From Pedobacter frigidisoli (GTDB lineage: Bacteria; Bacteroidota; Bacteroidia; Sphingobacteriales; Sphingobacteriaceae): DNA of 64,000 nt. Positions 1 through 7,669 of this stretch are shown piece after piece. Made by a program: the position numbers and the translations under genes. The notes under the pieces were generated by a model. That model was given only the letters and a program-made list of their open reading frames with translations. It was not told the origin of the DNA and searched no databases. The stretch's first letter is position 1. The number at the start of each line of letters is the position of its first letter. The stretch is taken from the NCBI RefSeq assembly GCF_004331675.1, contig NZ_SJSN01000007.1, positions 1 to 64,000 of the forward strand, read 5' to 3'.

Positions 1-1
1 G

Positions 2-217
2 AAGAGTATAACGGGTAGAGCGCGGAATTTAATGAAGATGGGTGTAGTAAAGTCAAGGGCTTATCAGTTGTCTAATACCCGTAAGGGGTACTGTAGGACT
101 GCAAACAGCCCGACATTACTTACAACCCTCGACAAGAAGTTCTTTATTGGCCTTGGACTAGATGGATTCGCAAATTATTACTATTGGAAAACGACACACC
201 AAACGAAGTTATTCTAG
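2..217 (+). CDS. Group II intron reverse transcriptase/maturase, C-terminal fragment
   Basis: The frame is open from the window edge to a TAG at 215-217, about 71 codons, so only the C-terminus is present. It has the pattern RNLMKMGV then NTRKGYCRTANSP, matching the maturase/DNA-binding tail of bacterial group II intron proteins, usually seen as NLxKLGI...NxRKGYWRIANSP. The protein would splice its own intron and copy it into DNA targets. Cys replaces the common Trp in GYW. The reverse-transcriptase core (YADD motif) is outside the window. There is no endonuclease extension, because the frame stops just before domain V. Confidence 0.85.
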   Translation, partial: KSITGRARNLMKMGVVKSRAYQLSNTRKGYCRTANSPTLLTTLDKKFFIGLGLDGFANYYYWKTTHQTKLF

Positions 218-219
218 CA

Positions 220-296
220 AACCGCTGTATACCGAACGGTACGTACAGTGGTGTGAGAGGACAGATAGGGAACTAATCCCTATCTTCCTACTCGAT
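220..296 (+). ncRNA. Group II intron domains V and VI
   Basis: Domain V: ACCGCTGTA (221-229) pairs with TACAGTGGT (244-252). A TACC-GAAC-GGTA inner hairpin (230-241) and a two-base CG bulge follow, giving the classic 34-nt shape with a CGC-type catalytic triad. Domain VI: AGATAGGGA (263-271) pairs with TCCCTATCT (277-285), AGGA (258-261) with TCCT (286-289), and GAG (255-257) with CTC (291-293). This leaves A290 bulged, the expected lariat branch-point six nucleotides before the 3' end at 296. The pairings were read by eye. Confidence 0.85.
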
Positions 297-390
297 AAAC
301 GAACGGAAGTATTTCATGGCTGCTTCAGTCCTGCCATGCGCTGTAGCTCCGATAGAAGAAATCGGAGGCTGCCGCTTCTGTCAGGTTTAA
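297..390 (-). repeat. Dispersed structured repeat, copy 1 (minus)
   Basis: Read on the minus strand it starts with TAAACCTGA (389-381), has a hairpin CTCCGAT/ATCGGAG (347-353 with 361-367), and ends in GAAATACTTCCGTTCGTTT exactly at the group II intron boundary. It is about 80% like the copy at 662-748 and more distantly like those at 462, 9162, 48551 and 56797. Confidence 0.75.
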
Positions 391-461
391 TTAACATAGG
401 GCTGTTCTTAAAACTTCATCTGCACCATGCGATTTCCCCGAAAAGCAGCGCAATAAGTTAA

Positions 462-563
462 TAAACCCGATGGCATAGAAAGCTCCCGATATTTCATCGG
501 GACTTGGAGGAACAGCGGGGCTACCGCAACCGATAGAAAACAGAATCTTGCTTTCCAAATTAT
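462..563 (+). repeat. Dispersed structured repeat, copy 2
   Basis: It begins TAAACCCGA (462-470). The hairpin is AAG-c-TCCCGAT / ATCGGGA-CTT (480-490 with 496-505, loop ATTTC), followed by AGCGGGGC and a CTTTCCAAAT end (551-560). It shares this order with copies at 9162 and 56797. The flanks 391-461 and 564-661 show no supportable gene. Confidence 0.75.
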
Positions 564-661
564 CATTATTTAGGATCAACTTACTAAGCTTAGAAAGACA
601 CGAAGCGCAAAAAAACATAGTAAGTTTATTAGATAAATCCTTAGCTAAAATCATTATTTGG

Positions 662-748
662 AAACGAAAGGAAGTATTTCAGGGCTGCATCAGTTCTGCC
701 ATTCCTTAACCCGATGAAAAAAATCGGAACCACTTCTGTCAGGTTTAA
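662..748 (-). repeat. Dispersed structured repeat, copy 3 (minus)
   Basis: On the minus strand it runs from TAAACCTGA (747-739) through the hairpin CCGAT/ATCGG (711-715 with 723-727) to GAAATACTTCCTTTCGTTT. It is the closest relative of the copy at 297-390, including the terminal part that abuts the group II intron there, but here no intron adjoins it. The hairpin stem is shorter than in copy 1 although still paired. Confidence 0.75.
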
Positions 749-822
749 TTTTAACGTTGGTGCACCAATAGCATCTGTACTAAAATTAAAGTTTACCAAA
801 TCAATTCATTATTTTTGAGGCC

Positions 823-1044
823 ATGGCCGAAGAACAAAAAAACAATCCGCTGCACGGAATAAAATTAGAGAAAATTGTAACCGATTTGCAAACACATTAC
901 GGTTGGGAAAAGTTAGGAGCATTGATTACGATAGATTGTTTCAATAATAATCAAAGTATAAAATCGAGCTTAAAGTTTTTGCGTAGGATGCCTTGGGCTC
1001 GTAAAAAAGTAGAGGACTTGTTCCTTGATACTTTTCATAAATAA
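823..1044 (+). CDS. VF530-type DNA-binding protein (DUF2132)
   Basis: A 73-residue protein matching the small VF530/DUF2132 family almost end to end. It has [16 protein letters not shown] near the N-terminus, a YGWEKLG segment, then INCF-like [17 protein letters not shown] and the signature [14 protein letters not shown]. The length is typical. The family has a double-stranded DNA-binding fold, but its cellular role is unsettled. It stands alone downstream of the repeat island, with ATG at 823 after a short AT-rich leader. Recognition is by sequence pattern; function beyond DNA binding is not claimed. Confidence 0.85.
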   Translation: MAEEQKNNPLHGIKLEKIVTDLQTHYGWEKLGALITIDCFNNNQSIKSSLKFLRRMPWARKKVEDLFLDTFHK

Positions 1045-1074
1045 ATTATTTTGCACTTAGAAATAAGTAATGTA

Positions 1075-1644
1075 TTAATTAACTGTTTTATAAGTTAATA
1101 TATCTGTTCCTTTACAGCCACGAATCCACCTTTTTACATATTCTAAAGTCAATAGTTGATTATTGTTAAATCCTTTAGAATAAGCTAAATAATCATCTTG
1201 GTCCATTCTTCGATCAATTACATACATGTGCCAAAGATTTGAGCCAGTAGGAAGTGAAACAATTACCTTTCTTCCTGCAGAAAGCTCGTTATCGATAGCT
1301 TTAAAAAGCCGATCGATTGGGAAATTATCTCCTCTTTTAATATTGAATTGATGCTTGAATTTTAATCCTGCAATAGTTTTACCATCAAAGTTCGCAAAAG
1401 TTCCGTCACTTTTATCTTTCCAAATATTCTGGAGGCCATAATAATTGGCAGAAACACGGTCATTATATTTAAGTATCATTTCAATCGACATTGGAATGCA
1501 TGACATATTATAAAGTTGTTTATGCTTAACTGCGATATTTGCAATTGACTTATTATGAATATCCTGTTTTTTAGATGTGCTATCTTGTGCATAATTATAG
1601 ATTGCTAAAAATAGAAGAAAAGCAGTAATGAATTTTTTTTTCAA
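1075..1644 (-). CDS. Secreted C39-like cysteine peptidase-fold protein
   Basis: A 189-residue protein with an N-terminal signal peptide (MKKKFITAFLLFLAIYNYAQ, cleavage near residue 20). The mature part has KQLYNMSCIPMSIEMILKY, which resembles the glutamine-plus-cysteine block of C39-like peptidases (Cys about residue 49). Later SNLWHMYVID could supply the histidine, followed by Asp residues. This order fits a papain-like C39 domain, but no ABC transporter or membrane segment is attached, so it is not a bacteriocin exporter. It would act in the periplasm or outside. The substrate is unknown. It is transcribed divergently from the lipoprotein gene at 1797. Confidence 0.55.
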   Translation of the reverse strand: MKKKFITAFLLFLAIYNYAQDSTSKKQDIHNKSIANIAVKHKQLYNMSCIPMSIEMILKYNDRVSANYYGLQNIWKDKSDGTFANFDGKTIAGLKFKHQFNIKRGDNFPIDRLFKAIDNELSAGRKVIVSLPTGSNLWHMYVIDRRMDQDDYLAYSKGFNNNQLLTLEYVKRWIRGCKGTDILTYKTVN

Positions 1645-1796
1645 AGCAATTTATATTTTATGATCCTAAATTAACATTAATTAAAGAGACTTAAAATGGC
1701 TATTTCATATTTTTTGATCTTTTCATAAATAAGTTTTTAAAATGCAACCATACTTAGGCAATTTTCGTCATCATTAATATACCAAAACAATTAAAG

Positions 1797-2180
1797 ATGA
1801 AAAATACACCCATTTACCTCATATTCCTATTTCTTTTGAGTAGTTGTTCAATGTCTATCAACTCCACTAAAAGGGGCAAACTAGATATTCCGAAAGAAGA
1901 AACCTATACTGTTATTTACAGTGCTAAACTTTCTGATGGTTTGGTAGCCAAAATAAGTTATACAAACGAAAACTCAGTGCAAGAAGAATTTAAGGATGTA
2001 ACAAGGAACTGGGAAAAAACTGTTGAACTTAAATCTGGTGCAAACGTTAAACTCAATACGCTTGCTAAAGGAGAAAAGGGTATAGGTGAATATAAGGTTA
2101 CGGTAAATGGAAAAATTGTTTCCGAACATATTTTAACCAATAAAAGATTAAGGTATAGTGTAGACTTTGATTTGCCGTAA
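1797..2180 (+). CDS. Small lipoprotein, MmpS-like beta domain (tentative)
   Basis: A 127-residue protein with a clear lipoprotein signal: MKNTPIYLIFLFLLSSC, lipobox Cys at 17. The mature part is a short beta-rich domain with YTVIYSAKLSDG, AKISYTNENS, a WEKTVELKSGANVKL strand pair and a final VTVNGKIVSE. That order recalls the MmpS-type or DUF4333-like extracellular beta fold, but the match is by eye and weak. It is probably anchored to a membrane facing the periplasm. A strong terminator follows 22 bases after the stop, so it is a single-gene unit. Confidence 0.6.
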   Translation: MKNTPIYLIFLFLLSSCSMSINSTKRGKLDIPKEETYTVIYSAKLSDGLVAKISYTNENSVQEEFKDVTRNWEKTVELKSGANVKLNTLAKGEKGIGEYKVTVNGKIVSEHILTNKRLRYSVDFDLP

Positions 2181-2202
2181 TTATCGACGTAATAATATGT
2201 AT

Positions 2203-2238
2203 AATGTCCGTAGTGCAAATGCATTACGGGCATTTTTT
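2203..2238 (+). terminator. Intrinsic terminator after the 1797 lipoprotein gene
   Basis: A 14-bp stem (2203-2216 with 2221-2234, two G-T wobbles) has an AAAT loop and is followed by T-rich sequence. Confidence 0.85.
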
Positions 2239-2305
2239 ATTTAAATCTGTTGTAATCCTTTGATATGCTTTATATTTGGATTAACAATCTTCCTAAATAT
2301 CAATT

Positions 2306-2764
2306 ATGAAACAAGCTTTACCTCTCATTTTCTCAGTTTTCCTATTGCTCAACATTAGTTCTTGTAAGAAGAACAATATTAAAAACCTAAATAGCATAGG
2401 TTATGGATCATCATTTGGAATGTGTGCAGGTTATTGTGCTACCAACCTTTTGATAAATGATTTCAAGCTCACCTTTTCGAAGAGTAAAAACGGACAAGCA
2501 CCAGATACAAAAACTTGTACTAAAACAATATCCGAGGAAGAAGTTAACGCCATTAAAAATTTACTAAATTCCAACCAGATTGTCAACCTGCCAGAGGTTA
2601 TCGGCTGCCCAGATTGTGCCGACGGAGGCGCAGAATATGTTTCAATAAATGCAGATGGTAAACAGTATAAAATTACTTATGAATATGGTAAGGCGCCAAA
2701 AGAGTTAGAGGCAGCTGTGGCTAAGTTAAGGGTGCTAAAAGATAGCTTTAAGGAGTGTAATTAA
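2306..2764 (+). CDS. Cys-rich lipoprotein (partner A of duplicated pair)
   Basis: A 152-residue lipoprotein; the signal ends LNISSC with Cys at 20. The mature part has FGMCAGYC, a motif close to the CFGxCP start of DUF6438-type domains, an acidic linker, then GCPDCADGGAEYVSINADG and KQYKITYEYGKAPKELE. The paired cysteines suggest disulfides outside the cytoplasm. Function is unknown. Its 3' third (from about 2560) is repeated at 6316-6531 as a decayed copy. Immediately downstream on the other strand lies a decayed copy of the gene at 6510-7454, so this is the intact half of one copy of an old convergent gene pair. Confidence 0.7.
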   Translation: MKQALPLIFSVFLLLNISSCKKNNIKNLNSIGYGSSFGMCAGYCATNLLINDFKLTFSKSKNGQAPDTKTCTKTISEEEVNAIKNLLNSNQIVNLPEVIGCPDCADGGAEYVSINADGKQYKITYEYGKAPKELEAAVAKLRVLKDSFKECN

Positions 2765-2919
2765 GCATTATATGCCAGTTGATACCTATTAACATGATTT
2801 TAGTGAAAATTGCACTTAAGCCAAATGTGACCTACATACCATAAAGTTTTAATCTGTTTATTGATTTATCTTTAAATGTGATTGTAAGAGTCGCTGTTCG
2901 GTCATCTACCAATTTACTA
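2560..2919 (+). repeat. Ancient direct repeat, copy 1
   Basis: This stretch aligns with 6316-6690 through the 3' end of the lipoprotein gene, the intergene and the 3' end of the convergent DUF6438-like gene. Shared blocks include TATAAAATTACTTA, TATGCCAGTT, ATTTATCTTTAAATGT and GGTCATCT. Similarity stops at AATTTAC near 2918, just before the ORF at 2920. Identity is roughly three quarters by eye. Confidence 0.8.
2765..2919 (-). pseudogene. Decayed 3' end of a DUF6438-like gene
   Basis: Read on the minus strand, it matches the C-terminal 50 or so residues of the protein at 6510-7454: NW-DDRTATLTITFKDKS, then LYGM, FGLSAIF and INWH. A missing base after NW and an in-frame TAG after YGM break it, and nothing upstream of residue 265 or so remains. 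It converges on the intact lipoprotein gene at 2306, the same tail-to-tail arrangement as at 6316-7454. Confidence 0.75.
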
Positions 2920-3291
2920 ATGCACGGAAAGTTATTAAAAACGACACTGACTGCCCCAGGCGTGATACAATATGATGCTGTGGATACCTATGATTTGCCG
3001 CAAGCGATTCCTGCAACAGTTCCAGAATCGCTAAAGAGCCAATTGAGAGCGTTCATTCAATCAGTAGCTAAAGACCCAAAAAATGTAGAAGCGAAGACCA
3101 TAGCGTTTTTGCGCCAAAATAGGCAACTTGCTAAAGATTTAAAAACCATTTCTTCAATAATTATGATTGCTACAGTTGTAGAGGATATTTTAACAGAAGG
3201 GGTTGGTATTGCAGATGATTGGGTGTGTTATTTAATCGCCCGTACCTTGTGGGATGTTGATCAAAAATATCAATTCAATTATTATTTATAG
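2920..3291 (+). CDS. Unrecognised protein at a duplication breakpoint
   Basis: An ORF of 123 residues from ATG at 2920. A GTG at 2878 would extend it 14 codons, but that extension is antisense to the decayed DUF6438-like fragment, so the ATG is preferred. I do not recognise it. Visible: no signal peptide, a central helical stretch (SQLRAFIQSVAKDPKNVEAK), a hydrophobic segment ISSIIMIATVVEDIL, and a C-terminal YLIARTLWDVDQ. It starts exactly where the direct-repeat similarity ends, so it may be the tail of a larger gene cut off by rearrangement rather than a complete gene. Confidence 0.4.
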   Translation: MHGKLLKTTLTAPGVIQYDAVDTYDLPQAIPATVPESLKSQLRAFIQSVAKDPKNVEAKTIAFLRQNRQLAKDLKTISSIIMIATVVEDILTEGVGIADDWVCYLIARTLWDVDQKYQFNYYL

Positions 3292-3431
3292 AACCTCCAG
3301 CTCGCTTGGCGTTTTGATATTATTTACTCAAAAAATTCAACTGAACTGTCACACTTTAGTTTTTGCGGTGTCTTATGATTGAAAACTGAATCCAAATCAG
3401 TTAAACCAAACTAAGAACATTTTTTTAAAGC

Positions 3432-6245
3432 ATGAAACTGTATTTAATTATTTTTATAGGCCTTTTATCTACGAAAGTCTTCGCACAAGAGACTTCGGTA
3501 GTTTCAGGCAAAATCTTGGATAGTAAAACCAATCAACCTCTCGAATATGTTGGTATAATCCTGACCAATAAAGTTGATTCCTTAAAAAAGGTTGGCGTGG
3601 TGAGTAACACAAGAGGTGAATTTTCCTTTTCGGCCGTTGCTAATGGTAAATATACTCTTCGCATATCGGCAATGGGCTTCAACATTATCACTAAAACACT
3701 AATAGCAAATGGGAAGTCGATCAATTTAGGAACGATTAAATTAATAGAAGACGCTATTGCATTAAAAGATGTATCGGTAAGTGGTAAATATGCTACGGCA
3801 ACCATTAAAAAAGATACCGTAGAGTTTAATGCCGATGCTTACAAAACGCAACCCAATGCTGCTGTTGAAGATCTGTTAAAGAAATTGCCAGGCGTAACCA
3901 TTGATAAAGATGGAAGCATTCTGGTACAAGGACAAAAAGTTACCCGCCTAACTGTAGATGGAAAAGATTTCTTCGGTACTGACCCCAAAACAGCAACCAA
4001 AAATTTACCAGCTGACGTAATTGCAAAAGTGCAACTAATCGACAGTAAAACTCTCGAAGCAAAAGCTACCGGAATTGATGATGGACAAAGAGAAAAGGTG
4101 CTTAATTTGACAATAAAGGAAGATAAAAAGAATGGTTGGTTTGGTAATGCCAATTTATCTGGAGGTACAACCGATCGATATAGTGGCTACTTAAGCGCCA
4201 ACCACTTTACAAAAAAAATGCAGTTCGCCGTTTTGGGGATGAGCAATAACATCAGTAATGCCAGCTTTCAATACGAAGATTTAAACAGCTTCACCAGTGG
4301 GAACATTGGTAATCTTTTCGCTCCTCCCGGCGGCGGTGGATTTTCGATCAATGTGAATAACGGCAGAACTACCATTGTTGGTTCAGGCGTTTTCGATAAT
4401 AGCGCCATTGGTGAGGTTACCACTCATAGCGGCGGACTAAATTTTAGCAACAGTTGGGGCGCAAAAGATAAACTGACATTGAGCAGCAGCTACTTTACCT
4501 ATTTTAGTAAAGGTCTTGGAAATCGATTTTCGAATGTTCAGGATATCAATCAAGACGATGTGTTGCGCACTGATGAAGTCTCCAATCGCAATTCTGATAA
4601 CCAAGCACACCGTTTTAATTTTAAAGTAGAATATCATCCAGATTCATTAACGGATGTTACTTTTCGATCGAACGCTATTCTTAATTATACCACCAATATC
4701 AATAACAGGGAATTTAATTCTTCTTTTGATTTGACTGGAAAAATTAATGAGGGCAATCAACTTTTGAATCAAAAAAATTCTACTCCAGCATTTTTTAGTG
4801 AGCTTTCCGCAACACGTCGTTTAAAAAAAGGATCAATCATTATCGGCTTAAATGGTTCACAAAATACTTTCAATTCCAATTGGCTTAATAAATCATTGAT
4901 AAACAATTATAGCGGAGGTGTAATAGATATAACGGATTTAAATCAGCAGGCAGAACAAGAAAATAAATCGCAAAATTATAGTGTAGCAGTGAATTATATT
5001 CGCCCAATTTTGGATAAGAAACTGAATAGTAATGTAGCTTATATCCGTAATGAGGGCATAGTAGATGCAAAGCAATTAACTTTGAGCTACAATCCATTAA
5101 ATAATACTTACGATGCTATAGTTCCTGATTTTTCAAATACACTTGAAAACAAAACATGGAGTCAAACCGCAAGGCTTGGTTTAATCTACAATCGCACCGA
5201 ATGGACATATAATTTTGGCCTAGGATTTCAAGAAACGGGTTTGGATGCCTCTACATTTAACAGCGCCGGTGTAAATACCAATAATATTGAGAAGAAATAT
5301 TATAATATTCTTCCTCGTTTAAATATCAGTTTTAGAAATAAAAACAAGCATACACTACAGTTAAATTATAACGCAAATGTGAATCTGCCATCGGTGAATG
5401 ATTTGCAGCCAGTACAAAATAATAGCAATCCACTTTATCAACGCGTGGGAAATCCCGATTTGGAGGTTAGAAAAAGTCATCGAATGTCTGTGAATTTCAA
5501 TACTTTCAGCGCCGATAATAACAAATATTGGAATGGTTATTTTCTGGTAAATTATACCTTAGATGATGTAGGTAATGATATTAACTATGTTGATGGCGTT
5601 CAGTTTGTAAAACCGGTCAATGTAGATGGCAATTATTACATCAACACAGGTACATTCTTTGGTCAGCCCACCAAACTAAAAGGATTGCGAATGGGTTACG
5701 GTGTTAATTTATCAATGTCGCACAACACGTCATTTATCAATAGTGAAAAAAACATGACCAACCGGTATAATATTGGTCCAAATGCTAATTTTAGTTATGA
5801 TATTGATGATAAATTAAATGCTGGAATTTACATCGGTGTTCAATACAGCAGAGTAAATAATTCACAACCAAGTGCCCTGGATAATAAGTATTTCAATTTC
5901 TCAAATAGTGCTAGCCTAAGCTACGAGTTTATTAAAAATACCAGAGTGAATACAGAATTAAACCACAACGGGGCTGCTGGCAGGGCCGATGGATTTAATA
6001 ACAATGTTTTTTTGCTTAACGCAGGTTTAGAGCAATATTTTATGCAGCGCAGAATAACTTTAGCATTAAAAGGATTTGATATTTTAAATCAAAATACCAA
6101 TATCGATAGAACGGTAAATGGCAGTAGGATTGAGGATATCCGTTTTAATTCGATTACCAGATATTTTTATGTGTCGTTGAATTATAAGATTACAAAGGTT
6201 GGTACTAAAAGCGAGAAAAGTAATCCGAGAAGTACGGTAAATTAG
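3432..6245 (+). CDS. Outer-membrane beta-barrel protein with carboxypeptidase-like and plug domains
   Basis: 937 residues. A signal peptide ends at VFAQ (about residue 19). A carboxypeptidase-D-regulatory-like domain follows (about 24-115; VVSGKILDSKTNQPLEYVGI), then a plug-like domain (about 120-230) with VEDLLKKLPGVTIDKDG and VTRLTVDGKDFFG. The rest is a long Asn/aromatic-rich barrel with many alternating strands, ending YVSLNYKITKV plus a polar tail. This is the Bacteroidota outer_membrane beta-barrel family related to TonB-dependent receptors. No SusD-like partner adjoins, so neither substrate nor TonB dependence can be told. It lies in the 3.4-kb segment between two ancient direct repeats. 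Confidence 0.85.
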   Translation: MKLYLIIFIGLLSTKVFAQETSVVSGKILDSKTNQPLEYVGIILTNKVDSLKKVGVVSNTRGEFSFSAVANGKYTLRISAMGFNIITKTLIANGKSINLGTIKLIEDAIALKDVSVSGKYATATIKKDTVEFNADAYKTQPNAAVEDLLKKLPGVTIDKDGSILVQGQKVTRLTVDGKDFFGTDPKTATKNLPADVIAKVQLIDSKTLEAKATGIDDGQREKVLNLTIKEDKKNGWFGNANLSGGTTDRYSGYLSANHFTKKMQFAVLGMSNNISNASFQYEDLNSFTSGNIGNLFAPPGGGGFSINVNNGRTTIVGSGVFDNSAIGEVTTHSGGLNFSNSWGAKDKLTLSSSYFTYFSKGLGNRFSNVQDINQDDVLRTDEVSNRNSDNQAHRFNFKVEYHPDSLTDVTFRSNAILNYTTNINNREFNSSFDLTGKINEGNQLLNQKNSTPAFFSELSATRRLKKGSIIIGLNGSQNTFNSNWLNKSLINNYSGGVIDITDLNQQAEQENKSQNYSVAVNYIRPILDKKLNSNVAYIRNEGIVDAKQLTLSYNPLNNTYDAIVPDFSNTLENKTWSQTARLGLIYNRTEWTYNFGLGFQETGLDASTFNSAGVNTNNIEKKYYNILPRLNISFRNKNKHTLQLNYNANVNLPSVNDLQPVQNNSNPLYQRVGNPDLEVRKSHRMSVNFNTFSADNNKYWNGYFLVNYTLDDVGNDINYVDGVQFVKPVNVDGNYYINTGTFFGQPTKLKGLRMGYGVNLSMSHNTSFINSEKNMTNRYNIGPNANFSYDIDDKLNAGIYIGVQYSRVNNSQPSALDNKYFNFSNSASLSYEFIKNTRVNTELNHNGAAGRADGFNNNVFLLNAGLEQYFMQRRITLALKGFDILNQNTNIDRTVNGSRIEDIRFNSITRYFYVSLNYKITKVGTKSEKSNPRSTVN

Positions 6246-6315
6246 ATTTACTAAAAAGGGTTAACACTAGATACAAAAATAGACTACAAAACTGGTATTG
6301 AAACTAAATAAATTC

Positions 6316-6531
6316 TATTAAAGATTTAATGAATGCTATTTAAATTTCTAATTTGGCAAGGATATGGGTGTCTAGATTATGGCGATGTTAACGGAATGGA
6401 TTTCGGTAACAGTGGATGGTAAAACTTATAAAATTACTTACGATTATGGTAAACCGCCAAAAGAATTGGAGTCTGCAGCTGCTAAATTGAAAGGTCTTAA
6501 AAGATGGGTTCAAGGATTGTAATTATGTAAT
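6316..6531 (+). pseudogene. Decayed 3' end of a lipoprotein gene like that at 2306
   Basis: The sequence aligns with the last 70 or so codons of the lipoprotein at 2306-2764: IKDLMNA against IKNLLNS, GCLDYGD against GCPDCAD, then VDGKTYKITYDYGKPPKELE against ADGKQYKITYEYGKAPKELE. An in-frame TAA near 6340, a frameshift near 6395 and an extra A in the AAAA run near 6500 (shifting LKDGFKDCN) disable it. The 5' two thirds are missing. Its tail overlaps the 3' end of the convergent gene at 6510. Confidence 0.75.
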
Positions 6532-6690
6532 GTATGCCAGTTGGTGCTAATATTCATAAGTTTGGCATAAATTGCACTCAGCCCAAATGTACCCTGCATC
6601 CCATAATCTCTAATCTGTTTTTTCGATTTATCTTTAAATGTAATTGTAAGCGTGGCTGTTTGGTCATCTGTCCAATTTACCGCATAATTA
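6316..6690 (+). repeat. Ancient direct repeat, copy 2
   Basis: Counterpart of 2560-2919. It spans the decayed lipoprotein tail, the junction and the intact C-terminal part of the DUF6438-like gene. The two copies bracket about 3.4 kb holding the ORF at 2920 and the outer-membrane barrel gene. Confidence 0.8.
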
Positions 6691-7454
6691 TCTTTTAAAC
6701 TGTTGATGTTTATATATTGTATGGATTCAGACAATTCCTTAAATATTTCTGGAGAAAGTCTTTTCGATGATTTCCCCAACTGCTTAGTGTACCCGATTCC
6801 TTCAAAATTTGCTCTGCTATCTTTATAGAGTATTAGGTTAAAAGAGGGGCATGATCCAAAACAATAACCGGTATTTATTTCTATAGATTCAATCTCGGAT
6901 TTAACATAGTAAGGTTTATTCAGTTCTATAAAATCATTAAATTTAAAAACTAATGTATCTATTATAACAACTGTTTTATAAATAAATGGTTGTTTGTTTA
7001 AAGTGTCAATTTCTGAAGTTTTACGATATAATTTAAGGTAATTGTTTTTTCCAATCTTTATTGGTTTTACAAGTTCACAATTTTCGAAAGGGCTTTTGGA
7101 AAATCTAAATAACTTGAACGTATTGTTTCCTATATCTATTAAAGCATAAGAGATATAATCGTACCAATAAGCTATAAAAACTAAATCGGTTAAGCCGTCG
7201 TTAGTGATATCTGCTTTTTCCCAGTTTTTAATATTCCAACTTTTAAATATTCCATCACAACTTAAATGCTTTGCAATTGAATCTGTAGTTCTAATTTTAA
7301 ACTTCCCATATTTATCCTTTGCAAAATCAGGATTCATGTTTTTAACGAATTCATTTACATCGCTGTCAGTCTTGAGCTGATCTACCTCGTTTGCGAAAAC
7401 CTGGTTGCTGAAAATAAATAAAAGGACTAAAAATATTTTGTCGAAATTGTTCAT
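6510..7454 (-). CDS. Secreted DUF6438-like protein (partner B of duplicated pair)
   Basis: 314 residues from ATG at 7454, chosen because it begins a signal peptide (MNNFDKIFLVLLFIFSNQVFA); a longer frame to 7535 would bury it. Residues about 30-190 have a VPS13/FG-GAP-like feel (WEKADITNDGLTDLVFIAYW). The C-terminal domain from about 200 has NTGYCFGSCPSFNLILYKD, the CFGxCPxFxLxIYxDG signature of DUF6438. It ends TLTITFKDKSKKQIRDYG...FGLSAIYAKL. Probably periplasmic or surface-exposed; function unknown. Its 3' end has a decayed duplicate at 2765-2919, and its last codons overlap a decayed lipoprotein fragment. Confidence 0.7.
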   Translation of the reverse strand: MNNFDKIFLVLLFIFSNQVFANEVDQLKTDSDVNEFVKNMNPDFAKDKYGKFKIRTTDSIAKHLSCDGIFKSWNIKNWEKADITNDGLTDLVFIAYWYDYISYALIDIGNNTFKLFRFSKSPFENCELVKPIKIGKNNYLKLYRKTSEIDTLNKQPFIYKTVVIIDTLVFKFNDFIELNKPYYVKSEIESIEINTGYCFGSCPSFNLILYKDSRANFEGIGYTKQLGKSSKRLSPEIFKELSESIQYININSLKDNYAVNWTDDQTATLTITFKDKSKKQIRDYGMQGTFGLSAIYAKLMNISTNWHTLHNYNP

Positions 7455-7565
7455 TTTTTTCTTTCTAACATTACACTTTTCGTTAACCAAAATTAGCTGT
7501 TTGAAATCATTGCGATTCGTTAGGATACGAGCCAATAGATTAGGATTGTAGTTGATATTGAAGCA

Positions 7566-7669
7566 TTATTTTCTTGAATCACTTTCTTCGAACTCCAGTC
7601 TTTTATCTCGTGTGCTTACCAATTCAGAAAGTTCATAAACATTCCTGTAGCCGTAACCATATAAATTAA
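7566..7669 (-). pseudogene. Out-of-frame C-terminal tail of the rhodanese gene
   Basis: Just past the TAA ending the rhodanese frame, the next frame encodes INLYGYGYRNVYELSELV, then RDKRLEFEESDSRK and a stop at 7566-7568. This is the normal C-terminal end of this Bacteroidota periplasmic rhodanese family. Fourteen bases separate the ACT codon from GGT where fifteen are needed. Losing the third base of a Tyr codon would create exactly this TAA. Confidence 0.75.

Larger units (their letters stand above)
1..296 (+). mobile_element. Group II intron, 3' part (5' part outside window)
   Basis: The window opens inside a group II intron. The maturase reading frame ends at 217 and is followed at once by domain V (about 220-253) and domain VI (254-296), the order expected at an intron 3' end. 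The intron ends at GAT (294-296), fitting the usual AY 3' terminus. The downstream exon at 297 is the outer end of a dispersed repeat. Domains I-IV and the 5' splice site are outside the window, so the intron class is not assigned. Confidence 0.88.

Noticed and set aside
391-654. 87-codon minus-strand ORF across the repeat island
   Set aside because: It covers a dispersed repeat copy and its flanks, has no family-like pattern, and the repeat shows structural rather than coding constraint.
6510-7535. Start at 7535 for the DUF6438-like gene
   Set aside because: It adds 27 polar codons before a clear signal peptide that begins at the ATG at 7454.
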